From: Jacaranda mimosifolia
Lineage: Eukaryota > Streptophyta > Magnoliopsida > Lamiales > Bignoniaceae
Length of the DNA: 64,000 bases
Assembly: GCA_018894105.1 (NCBI GenBank)
Contig: CM032131.1
Span: 17,775,578-17,839,577 of the forward strand
Direction: 5' to 3'
Shown: positions 45,552-55,038 of the stretch, piece by piece
Numbering within the stretch: position 1 is the stretch's first letter
Layout of the letters: the number at the start of each line of letters is the position of its first letter
Made by a program: the position numbers and the translations under genes
The notes under the pieces: model-generated
Database searches by the model: none
Told to the model about the DNA's origin: nothing
Seen by the model: only the letters and a program-made list of their open reading frames with translations

Positions 45552-45825
45552 ATGTCAACCAGTAGTGAAGTAGGAGTGTTCAATCAAGTTAATGGACATA
45601 TACATTAATCTCGCAAGAAAATGGAATGAAATCAATGCCGAACACTTCAGTTTGCAATACATAACTCCACATCAAAGATTGTACATGAGTTTGACTGATG
45701 ATGACGGTGTCATGAATATGGTCTTACTGCATTTGACATTGAAGATGAACGTTGTTGACATCCTGGTAAACCGAAAGGATGAATTAAGCAGCAGTACAAA
45801 GAAGAGCAGTGATGGTTTAAGGTAA
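45552..45825 (+). pseudogene. MuDR-type transposase N-terminal domain fragment
   Basis: The frame DIYINLARKWNEINAEHFSL, then QYITPHQRLYMSLTDDDGVM and LKMNVVDILV has the beta-grasp-like pattern of the domain at the start of many plant MULE proteins (Y-x-x-P ... L-x-x-D-x-D-x-x-M ... V-D-I-x-V). An ATG at 45552 in another frame and a stop at 45607-45609 suggest a shift. After 45825 the sequence is noncoding repeats, so it is a captured or leftover first exon. Confidence 0.55.
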
Positions 45826-45849
45826 TACTTCTACAGAATCTAAACTATA

Positions 45850-46200
45850 CTGCAGTTTGTAAAATTTTGTACTTGAAGTGTTCTGAAATTGTACTCTATT
45901 ATGTAAGTTTTACACTTCAAGTGTTCTATTAATGGATTATCCAAAATTGTACTACAACTTCTAGCAATTTATACTTGAAATGTTCATAAACTATACGTTT
46001 TCTATATAAAATTATTCTTTTGATTTTCTGAAATTATACTTCATTTTATCAAAGATTATACTATATTTATTGAAGTTATATACTTTAAGTGTTATATTTA
46101 TCAATTAATCAAAATATAATGCAGTTGCTAGGGCTTTATACTTCAAGCGTTCTGAAATTGTACTTCACTTTATCTAAAATTGCACTTTATCTCACAAATA
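45850..46200. repeat. Degenerate repeats inside the MULE remnant
   Basis: 'ttatacttcaagtgttctgaaattgtacttcattttatc' returns in altered form at about 45880, 45915, 45975, 46030, 46085 and 46135. Confidence 0.7.
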
Positions 46201-46735
46201 AAATTATATATATCAATTGGGTTCAAGTGTTTAACAACTAAATAGGTAATAAAAACCTTAAACATAAGAAAATAGACAAGAAATAAGTATAACACTGAAA
46301 AATCACAGACATTTAAAACTGTAAATACAGAAAACATACATTTGTTTCTTTTTATCACTTCTTTTTGTATTTCGCTTCTTGTTGCCACTGTTTCTTCTTC
46401 CATTTTCACAGAAAAAATGGCAGAAATTTTGGTGTTTTTTTTTTCCTCGCGTCAATGGCAGAGGAACGATTTCGCGCCCTTTTGTTTGGTCGCTTGGAGA
46501 AGTCGTCGATTTCAGGAAAAAAGAAAAATGAAAGCATTCTTCTTGAAGAGAAAAACGCATTTCTCAGGTATTTTTGTTGTTTTCTCTAAGTGCAAGGATA
46601 TAAGTGTATTTCTAAAAGATATGAGGAGTAATTTCTAAGTTTTGTGAAAAATTGGGGAGTTTAGTATGTAAAAATTCAAATGGGGGCTGATCACTAAAAT
46701 GAAAGTATGATTAGGAATTTTTTTCTAATTAACCG

Positions 46736-46736
46736 A

Positions 46737-46774
<38 letters not shown>
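46736..46774. repeat. (AAT)n microsatellite
   Basis: About thirteen units abutting the right end of the MULE remnant. Confidence 0.92.
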
Positions 46775-46776
<2 letters not shown>

Positions 46777-46889
46777 TAAAGATACGTTTAAAAATAAAAA
46801 AAAATAAGAAGTGAAAATAAGAATACGTCCAATCAAACCCGAACTTTTTAACGAACCGAAAGATAATATGATTTTGTGAAAAAAAGTGA

Positions 46890-47170
46890 CGCTATTAAGG
46901 TGAGATGCTCCGAGGCACAATGCACCGAGAGAATATGGCGGCGGTCGGCACTCGGCAGGAGATTCTACGCGCCAGATCACGCGCCCCTAACACCACGTGC
47001 TATATTTCTTCCTTTCTTTCACAGTTTCTGTCCTGGCCATCTGTCACCCAAGTGTCAAGAGGGCTCCACCAATCCTTCAGTTCTACGATGAAAGTTTATC
47101 CACGTCATCACCCCACGGCCTCCATCCCTATTCCCTCCCACACCTTGCAGGAATATCCCGATCCACTTGA
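46890..47170. other. GC-rich island of unknown function
   Basis: A roughly 280-bp stretch noticeably richer in GC than its surroundings, with CACGTG (46994-46999), tccacgtcatc (47099-47109), gcgcc and cggcgg words. Short plus-strand frames (46876-47091, 46905-47174) resemble no protein I know. It could be a lost gene's promoter/5' UTR or an exon. Confidence 0.35.
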
Positions 47171-47280
47171 ATGATTCCGTTCTTCTCTCACCTCTCGATG
47201 CAAAAAAGGTCAAAATTAATCACGACAATAACAAAGGCTGTGTTTGGCATGCAATAGCAATTGCATGCTTATGCTTGAAG

Positions 47281-47960
47281 CCAATGTTTTCAAAATCTGA
47301 CCGAACAAATAATCGACGATATTATTGGCTATTGGTTCAATCGATTTGATCGGTATGATGTCATAATAACGTAATAATTATATTTAATTTTATAAATATA
47401 TATAATATTTTAATATTAACAGAAAATAAAACTTCCAATGATATAGAAAGAATATTATTTGAAAAAATTTCAACTTACTTATTTTTAAGCATATTTTTTA
47501 GAAAAAAAATGTTATTTCACAATTAGTCAACTATAAATAAATAAAAAATAATATTTTACATTAATTTAAATAATAATTCATTTCATACTTCAATTCCAAG
47601 TAAAAATAAATTTTATACGCTAAATATTCAACATAATTTAAAAGAGATTAAACAAAATAAAACAATAAATTAAATATAAGCATTCACATATAATTACCAC
47701 TTCATTAAATTTCAGAAAAATAAATTCATGTTTCAAAAAATTACATGTTCAAAACCTTTAATCATTTTTTTTTAAGTTTTCATTTTTTTTAAAAATAATT
47801 TTTAAATTTTCTAAAAAAAATAAAAATGAACCGGTCAAAAATTTGTTGAATTGATACCAATTTAATCAATTTTGACCGATTTGAAAGGTCATCAATTTTT
47901 ATGCTTAAATCGAATTGAATTGACCTCTGGCCATCAATCTAATCAAATTTTCAAAATATT
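47281..47960. mobile_element. hAT-like MITE with CAATGTTTTCAAAAT ends
   Basis: Left CCAATGTTTTCAAAATC and right, inverted, AATATTTTGAAAATTTG. Flanking octamers GCTTGAAG (47273-47280) and GCTTGCAA (47961-47968) match at 6 of 8. Internal 'gaccgaac', 'aaccggtcaaa', 'gaccgattt' words. No coding. Confidence 0.5.
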
Positions 47961-47986
47961 GCTTGCAATCCATAATACCTATTTAA

Positions 47987-48013
47987 CATCATCATCATCA
48001 TCATCATCATCAC
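47987..48013. repeat. (CAT)n microsatellite
   Basis: Nine CAT units. Confidence 0.9.
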
Positions 48014-49367
48014 AATAACGGTGATCCATGTGCCTATTTAATTTTTACCTTATTTAATGCATTGCGAATCTTTTTCTTCAAACTAAATCTCTTATAAAAA
48101 AAGTACATTAAAGAATCTTAAATTTTTCGGGTTGAAATCCTTCAATATGAATTGAGAAACATATTTTTATCATTAGAAAGTATGGAGCTGCAGGAAATAA
48201 TATAAACAACCAACACAACTTCATTAAAAAGAATAATGAACATCTATTTTTATGTGTTTAAAATTAATTTATTTCTAAATTTATAGTTTTGGAACCAACT
48301 GTTGAGAAAGTTATAATTAAACAAATATTATTTTTTTTAGAGCCAACTCTTGGAAAAGTTATAACTAAACAAATATATCTTTTGGAAAAGTGTTAATTGG
48401 ATAAAGTAATACATATATTTGTTAGCAATGTCTGTATAGACAATCACATCTTTTTATCTAAACAATCACATTTTTTTTTGTAAAGTCACATTTATTTGTT
48501 GGCTATAGGCATATCATTTCATAATTTTCTTGGTCGGTCCTTATAGCTTAATTTTTATTAACTCGATCTATTTTTGGAAGGCCTCCTAAACAAGCTACTG
48601 GACTTCAAACTAAACTTAATATTAATTTTAGTTTATTTTGAGTTCAAATTCATCTTTGCATCAATATAATTTCACACTCTCCATTACCAGAGGCCCAGTA
48701 AAAAGTTTTAACATTGAGGAGCAAAATTGAATTTTCACAAATATAAAAGAAAATTTTATAATTTTTAGAGAGCAAAATCTTAAAATTTTCCAAAAAAAAA
48801 AAAAAACGAGAATCCTTTCCCACAAAAACTCGGATAATTTTTCAAAGAGATAAATAATTAAATTGACTAATAACAAAATTATACTCAATATATCAAACAG
48901 TATCAACAGCTTTTATAATTTGAGTCTACTACAAATTAAACAACCATATTATATTAAGAAAAAGAATTATATATCATTTATTGCCATAACTACTTTTAAA
49001 TTTTCCTAAGACTTCTCTTATAAAATAAGGCTATTATATAATTACCAAAATAGTAAAAGTAATCCTCAATCATGCGTTCAATATGTTACGTTGCCATTAA
49101 AAAAAAAAAAGAAAGAAAGAAAGAAAAATAAAAATAAAATATAAACCAGTATATGCGGACCAAAAAAATAGTAAAGGAGCATGAAATTTGAATTGCCAAA
49201 CAGGCCCTTATTGCATTTACGTTATGAATTCTGTGTACGTTGTATATTCTTTCTATGTCCGCATATGTTTCTTAGCTGTGCCTCTCACACAACCTAAAAG
49301 TTCTTACAAACGCGCAGACTTCTTCCCTCTTAGAATTATCCAAACTTTTTTCATGGAGATACTCTTT
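48014..49367. other. Intergenic region upstream of the IFRD gene
   Basis: AT-rich, no recognised gene. A poly-A tract at 48788-48806 and an A/G-rich tract at 49098-49140. The proximal part (49190-49367) is presumably the IFRD promoter. Confidence 0.5.
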
Positions 49368-49370
49368 CCA

Positions 49371-49380
49371 TATTATATAA
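49371..49380 (+). promoter_or_regulatory. TATA box of the IFRD gene
   Basis: TATTATATAA followed by a GGAGGAGGAGGAG stretch. It lies about 135 bp before the ATG at 49513, leaving a 5' UTR of about 100 bp. Confidence 0.55.
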
Positions 49381-49512
49381 GGGAGGAGGAGGAGGAGTTG
49401 TATTTCGCAGATTCTCAATCTTCCATAGCTTTTATTCATCGTTCTTCAGTTGGTCAACCCTGTCTTTATCTTTCTTCTTTCTGACATCAACCAAAGTAAT
49501 TAAAAGTACATC

Positions 49513-52500
49513 ATGGGTAGAAGTAAGTACATGAAAGTTCTTGATTGACTTTCTTTAGTATCTGTACGCAATATTTCTGTAAATCCTTTATCTTGAACAA
49601 GAAAATTTGGAGTTTCTTTTTATGTATTTATGATTTCATAGATTCTTTTTATTAAACTAGGATATTAGAAGTCGGTTAATGTTTTGTCAAAGTCTTGGTT
49701 CCTTAGTTGGAAAATTATTGTGGAAAGATTAAGTTTATGGGTCTTCTTCGATACTCTTGTTTTCGTGTACTCTATGCGTGTGGCTCGTTGGTGTTGGAAT
49801 TTCGGGCTAATTTATGATCAGCATAGCTTGATATTCCCTTTCCTACATGTAAAAGTTTGATTCTAGTCGATATTTGATATATTTTCCTGAATTTGTACTT
49901 TGTTCAGCTTACATGGGGTTATCAGAATTCTTGAATTCTTGAGTTTTGAGCAGAATTCTCGTTTCTATTAATTGGTACAATTTATTTTGGAAGCTTTTCA
50001 GTACTTCGTTTTTGATGTGTTTTTATGCCTGGGCTTCATTGAAGTTGGAATTTTATGTTAAATTTCTTTAAGTTTTATTATTCTTTTTCAGGAATGTCCA
50101 GTGGTTATGAATCATTATATTCAAATTTCTCGAATTACGTATGAATTAATGTATCCAAATTTAGGAACAACTATACTACTCATAATTACCACAAAAGGGT
50201 AACAGCCTCATATTGTTGATCACGGGGCCTTAACCGTACTTGGAAGTTGTTTGCTGAACAACATATTAATTGGTCGTTAAGTTGCTTTTTTTTACTTTCT
50301 AAAAATTCCTTTTCCACATGTACGAGTTCTCATGCGATCTCGTGAATTTGATTTGTTATCCTTAATTTATTCTTTGTTACCTCAGCTTACCTCAGCTTGT
50401 TAAGTATTTTTTACTTAAAAGAGTTTTTTCTTTTTCTTGTTAAATTCCCTTTTGTAGGGTTTAGTTTTGATTTTGAAGAACTGTTTATGGGGAGCTTTAT
50501 TATTTATTTTCATAGAAGTAGTCACCAACTCTAGCACTTTATCCTTTGATGCCAATTCCTTTTTCTAATTGTTATGAGTTAACTATAAGATTTCTGTATT
50601 GAAATTCAGTTTAGTAGCTATCTCAATTAGTCATTATGTATGAAAACACATCGAAGTTGGAAAGTTTGTTTTAAAAGGCTTTTATTATTGACATTTTAGG
50701 AAGTTCTAGAAAAAAGAATGCGGTAATGCTGGATACAGATGATACAGCTAGTGTGGGCTCGTCATCATTTACTATGCCTTCAGAAAGTATGGATTTGTCT
50801 GGACTCGAAGAAGTGCAGGTGGACAGAGAGTCTTTGCTTGATCAATGCTTAGATGCTTTGTATGAGAAAAGGTGATTCTTCTAATCTTTCTATTGTGGTA
50901 TACAAGTAATAAGAGTTTTTTGTTCACTTTTGTGATTAAGGATTATTTTAGGTTTTTAGTGGTCATAATTGTCTCGGTATGCATAATAACTTAGGGCATA
51001 TGCATGTCAATTTACTATCTTGGAAATTGGCCATATGCATAGATGTAATGAACGGTAAATGGATTCAGATTAATTGAATGCAAAGAAGAGGAAAATATGA
51101 AGACTGCTAACGAAGGTGCATTTTGTTTTTGCAGGGGGTCTACAAGAGAGAAGGCTTTGGCATCGATCATCGAAGCCTTCAACAGTAGCTTACAGCATGA
51201 GTTTGGTGAAAAGAAGTATGCACAGCCTCTGTTTCTGTATTTTTATTCTACACGTGTCTGTTTTGGTTTCTTATAGAACAGTATTAGTGAGTTAGCATAT
51301 TTGATTTCCTTTGTTACTTTTCTATTTTAAATTAAATGCTTGCTTTGCTACAATATATGTAGACAAATTATTTAATCTCTTAATTTTTGATTGATTTATT
51401 GTGTTGATTCTTTGACAACTTTAATATTATAGGGCATTTAACATAAATATTTTTTTAAGTTAATTTGCTTTATTACTAACTTTACCTATTCGTACTATTA
51501 CTATTCTTAGAAAAAGAATAAAGGTTGGTTCTCCAAGCTATGCTTCACATTAGAGAAATAACTCAAATGAGAGTTCCAACACTTTGGCTATAGGTCGTCT
51601 TTCCATGGATCCAATATAAACGTTGATTCATTTTGGATGGATGGACCACATCATAACTTTGATGGCCAAGTTGATGATGTTCTTTGAACTCATTATTTGT
51701 TTTTCCTGTTCCCCTCTTTATTTTATCGGCGGAGGCTGGGGGAGGGGGGTTGGGTATGTTAGGGGAAAGGGAGACTGTGGTGAAATATCTTTAAACACGA
51801 TGTTGCACCATATACCTTAAATGCATATGTTCACTTTTGATATACAAGTTGAATGTCCACTATCTTTCGATTTTCTCAATAATTGAGTTAAGGTGTAGTA
51901 GTTTTGAACTTCACAATGTTAGTGTTCATTTAGGCTTTAGGACTGTTTATATTTTATGACTGCATCATTTAGGGTCAAGAGTGGTATTGTTTTCTCCATC
52001 TAGGTTTGCTACGTTGCTGCACCAGTGCTTGAATTCAACCAACAAGGGATCTGCCCAGGAGGTTGCTTTGGCATCTCACACGATAGGTTTTTCTCAGACC
52101 TTCACTTAATCACCATTTATCTCGAAGATCATTGTTAGGCTGACAGTCATTCAATATGGATTCTGTTATAGGACTTTTAGCTTTGACCATCGGTCCTGGG
52201 AAGCAAGCGGAAGAGATCCTGCAAGAATCAGCCTCTCCTATATCAGAGGCTCTTAAAACTCAGCTTGAAATATCTAAAATATCATCGGTATGTTAAATGC
52301 TGCTGGCTGCACTTCTGATTTCATTTTTGCATTAATTGTACCTTCTGCTGAGTCCGGACCTTATATTTTGTGGAAATCACACTAATATAATCACAGTTGC
52401 TCGAGTGTTTGGCTGTTAGTACATTTGTTGGTGGTGAAGAACCAGAGCAAACGGAGAAATCAATGCAAATAATGTGGCAAGTGGCTCATCCAAAATTGGG

Positions 52501-53923
52501 CTCCAATGTATGCTTCCTTGTTTATCATCTTGGCCGTTGTAATTTTCTTTTCTTTATGTTGGTTTTAATAGTCTGTCTGAAATGATTTATTTATATTTTA
52601 GGTGGCTGCAGCTAAACCTTCACCAGCAATGATAACTGTGGTGATCTCTGCCTGGTCATTTCTTCTTACCACTATGAATGGATGGACTCTCAACCCTAAG
52701 AGTTGGCAAGGGTTAGTATTAATTATCCCTTGATCTCTCATGTATGTATTATCACTAGTTAGTGTGTTTGAGTCTAATGTCCTCCAGAAATAACTCAGGT
52801 CAATGTCCTACTTATCCACTCTTTTGGACAAGGACGACAGGCCACTGCGCATCGCAGCTGGTGAAGCACTTGCTTTAATTTTTGAGATTGGGAGCCTCGA
52901 GAAATTCTGTGGAGAATCAAAGGTCTCTGGTGACATCTCTATTGATGAAGGGGTCGATTCTCGGAAAACTATGTACATCCATGGGTTAAAGAATAAAGTT
53001 ATTAACCAAATGAGAGACCTTTCGACTGAGGCTGGTGGTAAAGGTTCTGCCAAGAAAGATCTCAATAGCCAGAGGAACACATTTCGAGATATTCTGGATT
53101 TTCTTGAGGTAGCAAAACTTTGTTGTTTGATCAATCTACTTTCTTTTTGCTGAATTGATGAGAACCCTGTGAATGTGAATATCAGGATGGTTATACCCCA
53201 GAAACCTCAATGAAAATTGGTGGAGAGTCATTAAACACAAGTACATGGTCCCAATGGATACAGGTCTATATTTTATGTTCTTACATTTTTTACTTATGTG
53301 TGTAAGATCTACAAGTTTCTCATGTTTTCAAATTTTGATGACATAATAGTTGAACTTCCTGAAGCGTTTTCTTGGCGGAGGATTTGTGAAGCACATGCTG
53401 GTAAATTGTCGAACCTTTTACAGAGGCTGCCATTGCAATATTATGTCTTTAACTTATGGGATGTCATCTTTTGTTGTTCTATCTTGTTTTGGCAGGAGAA
53501 CGAATTTCTTCATGATGTGTTTGGTTTCACACCGAAGAAAAACGTTTCAGGGGCTGCTCGTCGTATGTCTGGAGGTGAAAAGGTTTGTGGATTATTAACT
53601 ACTAAATTCAGTAGACTGTATTCTTACTATTCCATATTGCTGCTTTTGTTTTGCCTGATATTCCTTTTTGAACGTAAAAATATGACAGAGGATGTACAAA
53701 TCACCTAACTCGGCCCTAAACAAGGCAAGGACACAGTTGCTAAACAAACAACGGATGTTATCGCAGGTTGCTCATTTTCTTCAACTCATGTTTTACATTA
53801 GCCTTCTGTTTTTCAGTTGTAATTGTGAAACTACTACTTTGTTTCTAACGCGTGTGATTTTATTTTTCTCATGTGCAGGATATGAATGCTGGTCACTATG
53901 CAGTTGGTTTTTCAGATGATTAA
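49513..53923 (+). CDS. Interferon-related developmental regulator (IFRD) family protein
   Basis: Thirteen exons, all with GT-AG borders in phase: 49513-49522, 50700-50871, 51135-51215, 52004-52086, 52172-52287, 52397-52507, 52602-52711, 52799-53108, 53186-53263, 53350-53400, 53496-53582, 53689-53766, 53879-53923. The total of 1,332 nt encodes 443 residues, a usual length for the plant family. The N-terminus is Ser/Lys-rich (RKKNAV), then the alpha-helical IFRD repeat domain (LLDQCLDALYEKRGSTREKA, FATLLHQCLN, EVALASHTIGLLALTIGPG, RPLRIAAGEALALIFEIG) and the C-terminal IFRD block (FLHDVFGFTPK, KSPNSALNKARTQLLNKQR). Animal IFRD1 relatives are transcriptional co-regulators; the plant role is little known. 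The first coding exon is only 10 nt, followed by a 1.2-kb intron. No stop or frameshift is seen; this looks functional. Confidence 0.94.
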
Positions 53924-55038
53924 ACAAGAAAGGACCAGAAATGTAGCTTCAAAAAGGAAAAGAAAGATGACCAGGAAGACCAGAAAGATGTTTCCCGATA
54001 CTGATTTTGTCCTCTGTATATATTTTTTCATTTTGTTTCCGTGGATTGTTAAAAGGTTTCGACATTATTTGACTAAAATGCTCTAATTAAATGAACTCAT
54101 GGGAGGATGGGTACCAACTCCAATTCTCCTTTCTCATATTTTCTTGATTTCAAGTTCACTATAATGTCTCTATGACACGCTAAGTGCTCCAAGTCGAGTA
54201 TTTTTTTTTTTTTTTCCTTTCAATATTTGACTTCTTAATTGGTAATATAAATTTTTATATTTAATGAATTAGAATTTGAATGTCATGAATAATATGTAAT
54301 TATGCATACACTTCCAGATAAATCATTCTTTCACAAAATAATTTCCAACCACACACAAATAGTACTAAGAGGGTGTTTATGTGAGCTTATAAGCATTTTA
54401 AAACTTCTTATAAGATGTTTAAAAATTTATAAGTAAACACCCTCTAAATCAATATCACATTCTTTTTAAAACCATTTTCGAAATATCGTTGTGTCCATAT
54501 TGACATGCAATAACAAGATCACCCTCGCATATGCAATTAGGCCTTGCGACATGATGAAGATTAAAAGTCATTAGTTATTGCCTTTAGCGAGTACTGCACG
54601 CAAATCATTTGTGATCCTGACACAACTATATCAAGGTGAGCGTTGATTGCTTCAGTTTTGAAACAAGTATGGACTAACAAGGATTCAATGCCACATTTTT
54701 AAATTATAAGAAGCTGTAGAAACATTTGTATTATCAGGACAAGCTGGTGCATGATTTCCGTGTTTCCAGGGACTTCTCATCAACTGAAAAGAACAACTCC
54801 GAGACATACAATATAGAAAACATCGCAAAAATTTTGCCTTTACGGTTGTCAGAATTCCAAGACGTCAACCAGATACTGTCTATAAGAGGAGCTATTTCTA
54901 GAGACTGAAGCGAAAATAGTAATACCCAATTGTAGCAGTATGTCACAACTTCACAGTCCCAATACTCAGGACCATGCCCTCTACCTGTCTGGCTTTTTCC
55001 GAAGCATTGCCTAGAGCATGAATGTTTGAGTGCATCTA
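53924..55038. other. Convergent intergenic region (3' UTRs of IFRD and SPEN genes)
   Basis: About 1.1 kb separates the two stop codons. It carries both 3' UTRs, a T17 run (54202-54218) and the 76-bp Tourist-like MITE at 54369-54444. Frames here (for example 54734-55042 minus) are noncoding tails of the SPEN transcript. Confidence 0.6.
54369..54444. mobile_element. 76-bp Tourist/PIF-Harbinger-like MITE
   Basis: GAGGGTGTTTATGTGAGCTT and its inverted partner AAGTAAACACCCTC, flanked on both sides by TAA (54366-54368 and 54445-54447), the usual PIF/Harbinger target. Nearly the whole element can fold on itself. Confidence 0.8.

Larger units (their letters stand above)
45176..46709 (+). mobile_element. 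Mutator-like element remnant (MuDR-type)
   Basis: Left CACACTTTCCACTTTTGTGATCAGTCCCC and right, inverted, CATACTTTCATTTTAGTGATCAGCCCCC are long similar ends. Between them are a leader, a fragment encoding the N-terminal MuDR-type domain (45592-45825), a tract of degenerate 70-100 bp repeats (45850-46200) and a second short inverted stretch. No catalytic transposase core. Target duplication not recognised. Confidence 0.6.

Noticed and set aside
46303..46638. Overlapping frames on both strands, 74-98 residues, near the MULE right end
   Set aside because: No recognised domain; they disagree in strand and lie in the repeat element.
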